NCBI GenBank assembly: GCA_035048815.1
Contig: JAUCBN010000055.1
Span: 9,022,501-9,086,500, forward strand
Source of the DNA: Abelmoschus esculentus
Lineage: Eukaryota; Streptophyta; Magnoliopsida; Malvales; Malvaceae
Length of the DNA: 64,000 nucleotides
Direction: 5' to 3'
Shown here: in pieces, positions 21,410 to 34,479 of the stretch
Layout: every line of letters begins with the position of its first letter
Numbering within the stretch: the first letter of the stretch is position 1
Notes under the pieces: model-generated
Seen by the model: the letters and a program-made list of their open reading frames with translations, nothing else
Told to the model about the DNA's origin: nothing
Database searches by the model: none
Program-made: the position numbers and the translations under genes

Positions 21410-22060
21410 TATAAGTTTGTGGGTGTAAATCGTCTATCTTTTTATTGTATTTTCGTTGGTGTCCTACTTTAAACTAATGGGTTTAAGGTTCAAGGTTAAA
21501 AATTATGGTTAGGGTTTATGGACTTATAGGTAAGGTGTAATTTTTAGATTGTAGGATTTTGAATTTAAAATGTGAAAATTAGGGTTAGGGTTTAGAATAT
21601 AATTTTTTAATAATTTTTGTGTAAGACATAAAAGGAAGCATGATTAGGGGATAAAAGATTTTTTTTCCAAGTTTGTGTAAATAAAATTTACACAAACCTT
21701 TCAATTTTATAGTTTAGGTTAAGGGTTTGGTGTGTAAGGTATAAATTTAAGGTTTATGGCTAAAATTTAGAACATAAGGTTTAGGGTTTAGATTTTATAT
21801 TTTATATAAGGATTGTATAATTTTCTTAGGTAACTCGTGTATTAAAATATGAGTGTAAATCGTCTACCTCTTAATCGTACCTCCATTGGTACCTTCACTT
21901 TAAATTAGTGGGTTTAGGGTTTAATGTTGTGGTTAGAGGTTGATGTTAGGTTTTAAGAAATTAGGGGCAGGATATATTTTTAGGGTTTAAGGTTTAGGAC
22001 CTAAAAAAATTAAGATTTCAGTTTAAATTTTAATTTTTAAATTTGTTTTAATAAAAGAGA
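21410..22060 (+). repeat. Dispersed TTTAGGG-like repeats
   Basis: Units lie at about 21,420-21,620 and 21,845-22,060, with a partial one near 21,700-21,830. They share the GTAAATCGTCTACCTC entry and the GGTTTAAGG / GGTTAGGGTTT / GTATTTTTAGG order. The remainder of 21,265-22,794 is AT-rich and shows no gene. Confidence 0.55.
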
Positions 22061-22794
22061 AAAGAAAATATAATTTAAAGGCAAGAGATTTTTCCTCTCA
22101 AAATATACCAAGATTTAAAGGTGAGAAGAGAGTATGGTAGTCTAATTTCTAATAGGGTCCATTTTATTTTGGACTAATTACCCTGGATTAAAATGGGTTA
22201 TAATTAAAAATATATAAAGGAAAAACTATTTCTATTACACGTGATCAATTCAGATTCACTAAATCTTCTTGTTTCGACCATATAGACTATATTAATATTG
22301 TTGCATTATTTAAGATCGAGTGACAATCGGGGACTTGTATGGATAAATATTCGATTAAATTAAGTTGAATGAAAAAATTAAGTTTGTTGAATTGATAATT
22401 TATATTTTATTTTTTATATTTTATTAAAAAATTTAGTCGAGATTATAAAATTTTAATCGAATTAAGTTATTAAATTTTATGATGATTTTATACTTTTGAT
22501 ACATTTTTGTTTCTTTTTATGGATTCGGGACATATCTTTTTATACAGTTTTGTTTTCTTTTTTTACTTTTATTGTGGGATTTATGGTGGGAGAGGTTGAG
22601 TGATAGTAATAGTTATATGGGTTATATATTGAAATAGTTACTTTTATTATTTTTCGGTATAGATTTAGTTATCGATTTTAAAAAATAATAGGTAAAGTTA
22701 TTTATATTTTTGATTCGTAAACTTTTGATTATTGAGATATTTGTTGTCGTTAAACTTTAACGAGAAGTTAATCTGACACAATAAAAAAGATAAA

Positions 22795-23298
22795 CACTAC
22801 AAGAATGTAAGTTTTTAGTGATAAATTGATAGTGATTAAGAATAACTTTGTCACAAATATTAATTTTTTGTGACAATTTTTTTTGTAAGACACTAGGGGT
22901 GCATTTGGTTCGGGTTCGGTTTAATTCGGTAAGCTATTTTAGTAACCACCGATTTTCGGTTCGGTTAACCGCGGTTTTCGGTTTTTCTATATTAACGTCA
23001 ATTTATAAAAAATTATATTTTATCTTAACAAAATAGCTCTATTTTATGACTTTTAAACATTAAATGATAAATATTTTAAGATATTTTTCATAAATATTTA
23101 TTTAAACATATTTTTTAAGTGAAAAGTAAAAAATAAAAAAAATATATTTATAGTATTTTAAGTATAAAATAAATATTTTTACCTTATAAAAATAATTAAA
23201 AAATCAAATTCGGTTTGATTCGGTTAACTGCTATTAACCATGGTTCGTAAATTTATGACAAATATTAATTTTTTTGTGACAGTTTTTTTCTTGTAGTG
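22795..23298. mobile_element. CACTA-type MITE
   Basis: Ends are CACTACAAGAA and TTCTTGTAGTG, the standard inverted terminus of plant En/Spm elements, with the 3-bp duplication AAA on both sides. It is 504 bp with no transposase. Its middle (about 22,897-23,250) holds a GGTTCGGTT-rich sequence starting TAGGGGTGCA that looks like another MITE nested inside. Subterminal ATATTAATTTTTTGTGAC repeats occur near both ends in direct orientation. Confidence 0.85.
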
Positions 23299-23305
23299 AA
23301 ATTAC

Positions 23306-24560
23306 CAGGCTTGTACCTGGACTATAAGGGCGTCGGCCTAGGACTCCACTATTGCCTCGGCCCCACTTTTAAATAAAATAAAAAATATATTATTAAAAAT
23401 AATGAATATATATATAATAAAAAGTGGAACCCACAATTTAATTTGCCCGCGGCAGCCTGCCACAATTAATGCAATAACCGTTGAGAAAATTTTAATTTAA
23501 TTTTTAGGCCCCATTAATTAATATATAACCGTTTAAAATTTTATTAAATTATTTTTTTATTCTATTAATCTAGGAATTAATAGGTTTTAGGCTTTTATGT
23601 TATCATTAAAATTTTAATAATAATTTAATATATTTTTTTAAATTTTAATAAGATTAAAATTTTCAAATACACGTATAAATAGTCCTTACAATCTTTTTAT
23701 TTTTACATATCTATTTCTCTTTTATTTTCTCTCTTTCTTATGTTATATTCTTACATTTTGATTTAAATTTTTTTATTTATTATTTGGATTTGATACTCTA
23801 AGAGGACAAGAACTCATATATTCAAGGAGATTGCGGTTTACATGATTTGCTGTTGATATACTACAATCGAATTTAAAGCATAAATTCAACGACAAAAATC
23901 CAGGTGCTATCATTTTATACCTTTTTGCTTCATAATTTTTATAGTATATTGTTATCGCGAAAATATGCTTTCGGTTGTGAAAAATAAAAAAAAACACAAA
24001 AATTAATAAAATCAAAAAAAGGTGCTTTAGATAAGTTTTTTTCAAAACGATTAGAACCTTTAGATAGTGATGAATTGGATGTAGATGAAGATAATATTGA
24101 ATATTCTAATAAAAATTTGGATGATACCGATACTAATTTAAATAATGAGCATGAAAATGTACTTGATGGGTCAAATGTTGATGTCGACATTGAAGAACAT
24201 ATAAGTTCTCCTTTTATATATATGATCTTAGAAATTGGGGTGCTCTTAATACTAAAAATAAAGATATTTTGATTGAAAAATGACCAATTAGGGAATTAAA
24301 TCTCACATTTCCTAAGGATAATCTTTCTAGACATTTTTCATATTCTTATTTTTTTTTAAAAATTGAGCAATGGAGAAATTCAAGATAGAAAATGATTAGT
24401 TTATTCTAGACATGTGAATAAAGTATATTGTTTTTGTTGTAAATTTTTCACTTCTCAAATTAACAAAAGTATTTTAGCAAATGATGGAATGAATGATTGA
24501 AAGCATTGGAGTAATAGACTCAAACAACATGAGAATATTATTGAGCATATGACTAAGATA
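23306..24560 (+). mobile_element. Truncated ZMYM/TTF-type hAT transposon, copy 1
   Basis: It begins CAGGCTTGTACCTGG and parallels the first 1.25 kb of the element at 24,561, sharing GGCCCCACTTTTAAATAAAA and the leader before the transposase. The start codon region reads TTGTTATCGCG, so the ATG of copy 2 is TTG here. The transposase reading shows QKLIKS and LDKFFSK, then an Asp/Asn-rich stretch up to GVLLILK, then frameshifts and stops. It ends where copy 2 starts. Confidence 0.65.
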
Positions 24561-27130
24561 CAGGCCCGTACTTGGGCCCGGGTAAAAAAGGGCAGCGGCC
24601 TAGGACCCTACTATTACTTGGGCCCCACTTTTAAATAAAATAAAAAATATATTATTAAAAGTCATGAAATATATATATAATAAAAAGTGGGTCCCACAAT
24701 TTAGTTTGTGGGCTGCAGCCTACCACAATTAATTCAATAGCCGTTGGAAAATTTTTGATTTAATTTGTGGGCCCCACTAATTAATATATAACCGTTTAAA
24801 ATTTTATTAAATTATTTTTTATTCTATTAATCTAAGAATTAATAGGTTTTAGGCTTTTAGGTTACCATTAAAATAATAATTTAATATTCTTTTAATTTTT
24901 AATAAGATTAAAATTTTCAAATACACCTATAAATAATCCTTACAATCTTTTTACTTTTTACATCTCTATTTCTCTTCTATTTTCTCTCTTTCTTACGTTA
25001 TATTCTTACATTTTGATTTAAATTTTTTATTTATTACTTTGATTTGATACTCTAAGAGAACAAGAACTCATATATTCAAGGAGATTGTGGTTTACATGAT
25101 TTGTTGCTGGTATACTACAATCGAATTTAAAGCATAAATTCAACGACAGAAATCCAGGTGGTATCATTCTATGCCTTTTTGCTTCATAATTTTTATAGTA
25201 TAATGTTATCGCGAAAATATGCTTCTGGTTGTGAAAAAAGGGGAAAAAAAAGAAAATGAACACAAGAATTAATAAAATCACAAAAAGGTTCTTTAGATAA
25301 GTATTTTTCCAAAACGAGTAGAAGAAACCTTTAGATAATGATGAATTGGGTGTAGATGAAGATAATATTGAATATTCTAATGAAAATTTGGATGATACCG
25401 ATACTAATTTAAATAATGAGCATGATAATGTACTTGATGGGTCAAATGTTGATGTTGACATTGAAGAACATATACTTTCTCCTTTTGATATATATGATCC
25501 TAGAAATTGGGGTATTCTTGATACTAAAAATAGAGATATTTTAATTAAAAAAGGACAAATTAGGGAATTAAATCTCACATTTCCTAAGGATAATCTTTCT
25601 AGACATTTTTCATATTCCTATTTTTCTAAAAAATTGAGCAATGGAGAAATTCTTGATAGAAAATGGTTAGTTTATTCTACACGTGTGAATAAAGTATATT
25701 GTTTTTGTTGTAAATTATTCACTTCTCAAATTAACAAAAGTATTTTAGCAAATGATAGAATGGATGATTGGAAGCATTTGAGTGATAGACTCAAACAACA
25801 TGAGAATAGTGTTGAGCATATGACTAATATGGATATATGGAACGGAACAAAAATTAAATTAAAAAAGAATAAAGGTATTGATAAAGATATGCAAGAAGGA
25901 ATTTCAAAAGAAAAAGAACATTGGAGACAAGTTTTAATAAGAATAATATCATTTGTAAGATGTCTTTCTAAAAAATAATTTAGCTTTTCGTGGATCTAGT
26001 GGAAAACTTTATGAGGATGGTAATGGTAATTTTTTAAGTTTAATAGAAATGATAGTTGAATTTGATTTAATAATACAAAATCATGTTAGACGTATCCAAA
26101 GTCAAAAAATTGACTATCACTATCTTGGTCCTAAAATCCAAAATGAATTGATTTCTCTTTTGGCACACAGTGTTAGAACTTCTATGATAAAAATTATTAA
26201 AGAGTCAAAATAATTTACTATTATCCTTGATTGTACCCCATATTTGAGTCATCAAGAACAAATGAGTTTGATAGTGAGATGTGTTAATGTGTTAAGTAAT
26301 GAAATAAAAATAGAGGAATTTTTTTTGGAGTTTTTAAATGTAAATGATACATCAGGATTAGGACTTTTTAATGAATTATTAGGTGCATGTAAATAGATTT
26401 ATATGTTAATGATATTAGAGATCAAGGTTATGATAATGGTTCTAATATAAAAGGAAAACACCAAGGGGTTCAAAGGAGGTTACTTGAAATAAATCCAAGA
26501 GCTTTATGTATGCCATGTGCTTGTCATAGTCTTAATCTTACTTTATCGGATATGACACATTCTTGTACGAAAGCTATTTCTTTTTTTAGAATTATGTAAT
26601 GCATATACACATTGTTTGCAAGCTCTACTAAAAAATGGAAAATCTTAGTTGATAATGTTAAGGATTTTATATTGAAATCTTTGTGTAATACTCGATGGGA
26701 GAGTCGAATAAAAAGTGTTAAAGATATTACATTTCAATCACCTCAAATAAAATTAGCTTTATTAGCATTATACAATTTTAGTAGTGAAGATTCCAAAACA
26801 AAAAGTGACGCAGAAAGTTTAGCTAATTCTCTTGTAAGAAATTGTAATCTAAATCTATTTGTATTGGAGCTACAATTAATGAAATAGAAATTGTAATGTT
26901 ATTCTTTGAGAAATATAGAAATGAAGGGTTTGAGTCTTGCATGGATATTGCCAAAACACTTGCATTTGAAATGAATGTAGAACCGTCATTTTCTACAAAA
27001 CGTCATGTGTTTAGAAGAAGACAATTTGACTAAAATGATGATGATGAAGAAGTACAATCTGTTGGAAAACAGTTAATAAATGACCATCTTTGAGACATAT
27101 TTTAGAAGTGTAAAGATGAGGATTCGAATA
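24561..27130 (+). mobile_element. ZMYM/TTF-type hAT transposon, copy 2, degraded
   Basis: It starts CAGGCCCGTACTTGG, has an untranslated leader, then a decayed transposase gene from 25,203 to about 27,060. No matching right terminal repeat was found near 27,130, so the right end is approximate and may be lost. Confidence 0.6.
25203..27060 (+). pseudogene. hAT-family transposase pseudogene (TTF/ZMYM1-like, DUF4371)
   Basis: It starts MLSRKYASGCEKR, the characteristic N-terminus of plant ZMYM1-like hAT proteins. It continues after a frameshift as QELIKSQKGSLDKYFSK and then an Asp-rich linker. The TTF-type zinc finger is clear: FSYSYFSKKLSNGE, RKWLVYST, VYCFCCKLFTS and WKHLSDRLKQHENSVEH. Then comes the DUF4371 region NLAFRGSSGKLYEDGNGNFL and HYLGPKIQNELISLL, with a TAA at about 26,211 after IKESK. 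The RNase H-like core is kept as FTIILDCTPYLSHQEQMSL. CHSLNLTL and NTRWESR follow before repeated stops. At least four stops or frameshifts break it, so it is dead. Confidence 0.82.
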
Positions 27131-27934
27131 AGGAAATGATTGATTCCTATTCTATTCTGTGAGATCTTTACAACGGTAGCTCATATGCTCAAAATTATTG
27201 AGTAATGAATGAGAAATTGATGCTCAAAGTAGGAAGGTCAAGAATAAAATAAGGAATGAAGAACCCCTTATCCCACATTGATGGGATAAATAAAATGGGA
27301 GGTGTTTATATACAGCTACCAACATAAAGGTTATTGAATGACCTAAGATGACTTTGTGCCTCGCGCACAAGGGATGTGAATCCAATCCCATTCAGTTTGG
27401 GGGGGTATACCACCACAACGTGGGCGACGCAAATGTTTAGACTTGTCAGGCATGTGGATCTTTTTTTACCCGTTGTGAGTATTTTTCCTTAATTTATTTT
27501 TTTAATATCCAGAAAAGAGTTTATATTCAGATGAAATACGAATTAAGAGCATTTAAAACTGCTCCGGATATTATTTAGATAATAAGAAGATAATGGCTAT
27601 TATTAGTTTAAAATTAGAATTTTATTCAATTTTAAATGTCATCGGGAACTCAGCAACCGTGCTATTGTTGGAGGTCCTCTAGTTGTATCTTGGGAGACAG
27701 ACTACCATCAAAAATCCAGCACCATCGGAGTGGCAAAAAATTTATCTTAAGGAAACTACGATCGTGCAGGCCTCAACTCTATTCCTTTTACTTGGATCTA
27801 AAATTCGGTTTGAGTTTTCTACTTAATTAATTCTAAGTTTTGAATTCTTTTACCTTTTTTTTTTGATTTTGTCATCTGGATTGAATATTGTCTAACAATC
27901 TTAAGACAGATTCGATTGTTCAATCCAAGACGAA
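27131..27934. other. Unassigned intergenic sequence
   Basis: No convincing gene was found. TTATCCCACATTGATGGGATAAATAAAATGGGAGG near 27,269 looks like the end of a TRIM or solo LTR, and a G-run occurs near 27,400. The short frame at 27636-27830 has no recognised domain. Confidence 0.4.
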
Positions 27935-28277
27935 TGTCAGGAATGAAGAGGGAGTTGGAATGAAGATGATGATGGAGATGAAAGAAAAATTCGAAAGGAA
28001 TGAAACGGTCAAAAACTTTAATGAAATGGTGCGTTTGGTGTGTTGAGGAAGAGCACGTGCCACAATTTAAATAAGGGGAGTAACCGTTAGTTGGTTGGAC
28101 ACCTGTCCTTATTATCTGTCTATTTTTGTTTTTTTTCATTAATCTGTTACTCTTACATACGTGTACAAAGGAAGAGAGGGTATTGATGAATATACATCAG
28201 ATTTCTTCTTCTCCTATTCTCTCTTCTTCTTCTATCTTTCTCTCTTTTTCTTGATCTTGCAGGGTTGTCTTGTGACA
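27935..28277 (+). repeat. 5' LTR of the chromodomain Gypsy element
   Basis: 343 bp, TG...CA. It is followed by the PBS-like TTGGTATCTCAGATCC. The CT-rich end (TTCTTCTTCTATCTTTCTC) is shared with the 3' LTR. Confidence 0.9.
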
Positions 28278-28340
28278 ATTGGTATCTCAGATCCAGGTTA
28301 TTCAGATCAATAGCCAAGCTGGGAAGACCGAGGAAAAAAT

Positions 28341-29601
28341 ATGCCTGAAGCCACTATCAGTGTGACTGCTGTCGCTGAAGTAGAAAAAAGTGTAGTTACC
28401 AAAGATTGGGAGGCTCAGAGAGCACAGTTGGAGGATAGGATGCACAGGATCGAGTCCAAGCTGGATGAGAACAATTCGAGGTTGGCCAATAACAACAAAT
28501 ACTTAGAGGAAATAGTCAAGTTGTTAGCTGCCAAGGAACAGTAGAAAAGTCTAGCTCATAGTGCATCTCCTGAGAACAAGGTAACATTTGATACTCCTGT
28601 TAGAAGGGAAGGAAAACAATTTGTACAAATCACAGTGATAGATGATAAGGAGAAACCTTCCTTGAAATCAAATGAACCAGGAATAATAGCAGCTAAGCCT
28701 AGTGGGTATCTGGGAGAATCATCTTTAGCTAAAAGAGGAAGGAAAATATGAAATACAAGGTTGAAATGGCTCGAATGGAGGGAATGGAAATTTTTTACCT
28801 AGACCTAGCATTGAATTGCAGATGTTTGATGGGGAGAATCCTAGAGGTTGGGTGAAGAAATGCCAAAAATATTTTAATCTATTTTCGATTCCAGAACATC
28901 AGAAGCTTGAAATGGCTACTATGTACTTGACTGGAAAAGCTGAATCTTGGTTTGATGGCTACATAATGCAGACGCACAAACTTATATTGCATGAATTCAC
29001 TGCTGCTTTGTGTCATCGTTTCTGTGACAAGACCTATACTGACATTGTGAAAGAGTTTAATAGGTTGATGCAAAGAGGGTCAGTAGAGGACTACCAAGAG
29101 AAATTTGAGGAACTGAAACCATTCATGATTCAAAATAACCCTCAACTCCAAGAGGATTATTTTGTATCTAGCTTTGTAAGTGGACTCGAGGATGAGCTGA
29201 AGCATAAAGTAAAAGTGCTCAGACCACAAACCATGAATGATGCCTATAGACAAGCTAAACTATATGAGTTAGCTATGGAGATAGAAGTCAAGAAGCAAAA
29301 ATACACTCAAAGAACAACATCCTATACTATACCTATGGTTCCACAGAGAGCTTCTCAGTCAGTTGCTAAGGAAAGTCCTAATCCAAACCAGAAACAGTCA
29401 CTACTGGAATACAAGAGGAGCAATCATCTTTGTTTCAAGTGTGGAGAAAAGTTCAACCCAGGACATCAATGCAAAGTGAAGCGATTAAACATCATAGAAG
29501 AATCTGATGAACCAGAAGGGGAAGAAATGAAAGTCTCTGAGGAAAACATGGAAGGAGGAAATTTGGAGATCTCTATTAATGCCTTAACTGGTCACACATG
29601 A
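28341..29601 (+). pseudogene. Ty3/Gypsy gag
   Basis: The ATG at 28341 begins MPEATISVTA with a coiled-coil-like segment (EAQRAQLEDRMHRIESKLDE). A TAG at 28542-28544 and a further stop near 28,750 break the linker. From 28,816 the retrotransposon Gag core is open: MFDGENPRGWVKKCQKYF, LTGKAESWFDGY and VEDYQEKFEEL. It is followed by the zinc knuckle CFKCGEKFNPGHQC, a CX2CX5HX4C variant. The frame ends at a TGA at 29599-29601. Confidence 0.85.
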
Positions 29602-29643
29602 TTCAAAATCTTAAGAATTCAAAGGTTTATTCGAAGAAAGCCT

Positions 29644-32163
29644 TTGAGTATACTAATGGACAGTGGGAGTACTCATAGTTTCTTAACACCTAAGTGGGCT
29701 AAGAAAGGTTTGGAAGTGGTACAAACTAGTCTATTAGCAATTACATTAGCTAATGGAGAGAAATTATTTAGCACTGCAAAGAGCAATGGATTGAGTTGGA
29801 AAATGCAAGGACAGTCTTTTGAGCATGATTTTCGAGCACTGCAGATGGGTGGAACAGACGTGATCTTGGGGGTTGACTGGATGAAGAAATATAGTCCAGT
29901 TACCTTGAATTTTAATGAAATGACTCTGAAATTTCAAAAGCAAGGGCAGGAGGTGGTGCTACAAGGAGGAAGCAATTCAGATAAAATCAAGCTAATTTCT
30001 GGAAAAAAATTACAGAAGATAGTTGAGAAAGAACCTGATCTAATGGGAGAAGTCTATCTAATGAGTGCAGAAGCTCTGGACAGTAATGTACCAGAGGAAT
30101 TACAGCCATTGTTGGAAGAGTATAAGAAGATTTTTGAGGAGCCTCAAGGACTACCCCCTTCTAGAAGTCATGACCATGCTATACTACTCAAGCCAGAAGC
30201 TCAGCCAGTTAATCTGAGGCCTTACAGATTTCCTTATCATCAGAAAGAAGAAGTGGAGAAGCAGATCACTGAGATGTTAGCTTCATTTTTTATTCAAACC
30301 AGTACCAGTCCATTTGTTTCACCCTGTTTATTGGTGAAGAAAAAAGAAGAAACCTGGAGGTTTTGTGTGGATTATAGGCACCTAAACTCTTTGACAGTTA
30401 AAAACAAATTTCCAATACCAGTTGTAGAGAATCTGGTAGATGAACTATCAGGAGCTGCTTATTTTTCTAAGGTGGATTTAAGGGCAGGGTACTGGTAGAT
30501 TAGAATCAAAGAGGAGGACATCCAAAAGACTGTATTTAGAACACACCATGGGCACTTTAAATTCAAAGTGATGCCTTTTGGATCGAAAAATGCTCCAGCT
30601 ACTTTTCAATCCCTGATGAATGAGGTATTTAAGCCTTATTTGAGAAAATTTGTTCTTATTTTTTTTTGATGATATCTTGGTATATAGCATGGATATGGCA
30701 GATCATAAGAAACATCTCAGATGCTTGAAATAATGAAGAAGCACCACTTGTTTGCCAAAAGAAGTAAATGTTTTTTTGGACAACAACAAGTGGAGTATTT
30801 AGGCTATATAATTTCAGCACAGGGGGTAGCCACTGATCCTGAAAAATAGAAGCAATACAAAAATGGCCCTTATCAAGGAATTTTAAGTCTTTAAGAGGAT
30901 TCCTAGGGCTGACTAGATATTATAGGAAATTCACTAAGAATTTTGGTGCAATCAGTAAACCATTGACAACTATGCTCAGAAAAGATGGATTCAGTTGGAA
31001 TGATGAGGCTGTAGAAGCTTTTCAAAGACTGAAGGATGCCATGTGTACGGCTCCATTTTTAGCCTTACCAGACTTTATCAAGGTATTTTATTTAGAAACA
31101 AATGCAAGTTCAACAGGGGTGAGAGCTGTTTTGTCACAGGAAGGGAGACCAGTTGCCCTTCTGAGCAAAGCTCTAGGACCTAGGCATACAGACTTGCCTA
31201 TATACGAGAAGGAATACTTAGCTATTCTGATGGCCATTAGCAAATGGAGACATTACCTGAAAGGGGGACCATTCATCATCAAGACATATCATAAACCTCT
31301 TAAGCATCTTTTAGAGAAAAAGTTAACTACCACCATCCAGAAAAAGGGGTTATTTAAGCTGTTAGGACTAGATTACAAAATTCAATACAGGAAGGGCAAG
31401 GCTAACACAGTGGTTGATGCACTATCCAGGCAGCATGAGGAGGGGGACTTATCTTACATGGCCCTTACTATAATCACCCCTAAATGGATTCAAGAGGTAG
31501 AGTCAAGCTACATTGAAGATGAACCGGCTCAACAAAAGATTCTAGAACTTTCAGTTACTTCAGATACAGCTGCAGAGTGGATTTTTACCAAAGGTTTACT
31601 GAGATATAAGGGGAAGGTGTATATATGAAGCCATGGAACTTTAAGAAAACAATTAATTCAGTCCATACACGATTCTCCCCAAGGGGGACACTCTGGGATC
31701 CAGGGGACCTATCAAAGAATTAAGTCTCATTTTTATTGGCCTGGTTTAATCTCTATGGTTAAAAGCTATGTACAAGAATGTGAGGTATGTCAAAGAACTA
31801 AGAGTGAACATGTGTCTCAACCAGGCTTGTTGCAACCAATTCCAGTTCCTCAACAAGCATGGGAGGTCATTTCTATGGATTTTGTGAAAGGCTTACCCCC
31901 CCTCACTCAAACATAATTATGTGTTGGTGAACTAAGAGTGAACATGTGTGATCATTGACAAATTCATTAAGTATGGAAACTTCTTAGCACTCTCTCATCC
32001 CTACACTGCACTAGAAGTGGCTAAGGTTTACTTGGATCAAGTGTATAAACTGCATGGTCAACTAAGGGTTGCAATCTCGGATAGGGATAAAACCTTCACA
32101 AGTATATTTTGGAAGGAGTTAATGAAGCAATTGGGGACAACTACATTGTTCAACATTGCCTAC
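29644..32163 (+). pseudogene. Ty3/Gypsy pol, 5' part (protease, RT, RNase H, integrase N-part)
   Basis: The protease active site is MDSGSTHSFL, with GTDVILGVDWM after it. Reverse transcriptase blocks are VNLRPYRFPYHQKEE, CVDYRHLNS and YFSKVDLRAGYW, followed by a TAG at 30,496-30,498, then VMPFGSKNAPATFQ. The YxDD box lies at FFDD (about 30,660), where an extra T shifts the frame. RNase H shows ETNASSTG and TYHKPLKH, where families usually have ETDAS and TDHK, so two catalytic Asp appear lost. The integrase zinc finger (SPQGGHSG...CEVCQRTK) and core pieces (MDFVKGL, ISDRDKTF) follow. It breaks at LFNIAY, where the hAT-like element inserts. Confidence 0.88.
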
Positions 32164-32989
32164 TAGGGATGTAAAAACAATTACGCGGATGGGTTTCAGG
32201 TCGGGTACTGTCAGGTCGGGTAAAATCGGATACAGGTTATTTCAGATTGATTTGATGTTTTGACTCGATCCGGGTCGTGTGCGGGTCCATTTCAGGTCGG
32301 GTTCATTTCAGGTCGAGCCTATTTCAGGTCGGGTTCATTTCAGGTCGAGTTCAAACGGTTCGGGTCCAAATCAGATAATTGACAGGTTCATCAGGTCGGG
32401 TACATTTCAGGTCGGGTTCATTTCAATTCGGTTGCATTTCAGGTCGATTTTATTTCAGGTCAAATTAATTCGGGTTTTAAATCCATATTAATTAAAATTA
32501 TTAAGTTTGAGTTTGGTACAAATAAATAATTAAGCAAATAGCCGATATACTTTGGGTTGAATAATTGATCATTCATTTCGAATTAATTATTTAATATCTA
32601 ACGTCTTTAACTAGCATGAATCTCATTAAAAATAAATATTACGTACTAGACTAAACAAAAATATCATCAAATGATTCATATCTTAAAAATTTGGCTAAAT
32701 TACAAAAAATAAAAATTAATAAGACTAAACATTGGACTAGAAAGAATAAAGTTTTAAATTAAAAAGGATAAAGATTAATAAAATAAAATATCATCTTATT
32801 AAAAACACTAAACTAAATTAAAAAAATAAATAGTAGTTAATTTGAAATAAAAATAAAGTTGCAAGGACTAAATTATAAAACTTAAAAATTAATAATAGTT
32901 AAATTCAGTAAAAAATTTAATTTTAATATACTTTAATACATTATAATTTATATTTATATAATATAGTTTAATACATTTTAAAAATGAAA

Positions 32990-33430
32990 ATATGAAATGT
33001 ATAATACTATATATATAAAAATATATAATATGTATGTATATGTATATAATATATAAGTATGTAAGTATATGTATATTTGTATATTATATAGTATACTTTA
33101 ATATATATATATAATATATAAGTATACATATATTAATGTATACATATACATACATTACATACTTATATATAAGTATACATACAATATATATTATATACAT
33201 ACTTATTATTATATGTATATGTATATATTAGATATATATATTAATATATGTATATAATATATATTAAGATATGTATACATTAATATAGACTATGTATATA
33301 ATATAGTTTAATATATAATATATATTTAAATATATATTAATATATATATTTAATTTATTTATAAATTAATGTATGTATATGTATTTAATTAATGTACGTA
33401 TATAAATTAATATATGTATATGTATTTTTC
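32990..33430. repeat. TA-rich microsatellite tract (left)
   Basis: This tract is made almost entirely of TATATA and TATGTATA repeats with TATATAATATAT palindromes. It can form cruciforms. Confidence 0.8.
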
Positions 33431-33949
33431 ATTGAAATCTTAAACCTGGGTTTAGGAGATAGACTGGTGTTTACATAAGATTTTTTTATTGTTTCAAAAT
33501 GATTATTTAAAAAAAATTGATAAATAAATAAAAGTTTAAAATTAAACGTGAATTGTTTGGGTTATTATTACTGATGAACTATAGTTTTTATCGCAATTGT
33601 AGAAAAATATAATTTAAAATATAAAAATTTAAAAACACAAAAATATATATCTTAACATAAATAAGTATCAACTGAAATACACCTATTAAAACTTTTTTTT
33701 ATAATAATATTATACAAAAATCGTGCTCGATCAAATGAAACTTTCACATAAATAACACGACAAATTTGAGTTATGTCATTAAAATCAGATTATGTTAAAT
33801 ACAATTTATAATTTTAAAATATTAAACTCTAATTAATTTAATATGTCACATCATTTAAAAATCTCATCTATTAAAATATGATTTTTTAAATAATTTTTAA
33901 CAGGATATTTAGCAGAATGATATCCCCAAGAAAATAATGTGTTAAATTT

Positions 33950-34300
33950 GTCCAAAAAATCATGTGGCTGACATTGAGACCCAACACCCCTCATCCTCAA
34001 AATCCCGATCCCCAGACTATGATTCCCCTCTACCTCTGCTACTCGAGATTAGTGTCATATAGCTGGCATGGAAATTCCCCTCCCCCTTCGTTTTCACACC
34101 GCTAATTACCCAATAAAACTACGTCACGTCTGCCACCTCGCCCTCTGTGTATACACCAGTCAAATACCACCTCTGAACGCCTCCTACTTGTCTGACCAAG
34201 CTGTCTGTCCTCATTATTATATTAGTCCACGTGGAACTTTGTTCCATTGTTTGTCTTAACTTGTCGACAAAGAAACTGGATGTTCCCGTTAGGGTATTCA
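33950..34300. other. Less AT-rich island inside the hAT-like element
   Basis: About 350 bp with ordinary base composition (CCCCTCTACCTCTGCTACTC, CACGTCTGCCACCTCGCC, TCCACGTGGAACTTTG) sits between two AT microsatellites. It contains a CACGTG palindrome. No protein family was recognised in the frames at 34068-34259 or 34119-34301. It may be a captured host fragment. A GGTTAATTAACCGAATTAACC-rich MITE-like piece follows it to about 34,460. Confidence 0.35.
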
Positions 34301-34479
34301 AACGGTAGGTTAAACTGAATTAATCGATCAAACCGAATTAATTTGGTTAAAACGGTCGGCCACTGAACTTTATTCGGTCGGTGAGTGGTTAAAGTTTTTT
34401 TAAAAGTTTAGTGAACGGTTAATTTGGTTCGAAACGGGTTAATTAACCGAATTAACCGAATTAGCCAAAATATAATAAA

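Noticed and set aside
32279..32491. 70-codon frame with RVHFRSGSFQVE repeats as a novel repeat protein
   Set aside because: It is a translation of the CAGGTCGGGTTCATTT subterminal motif array of the hAT-like element.
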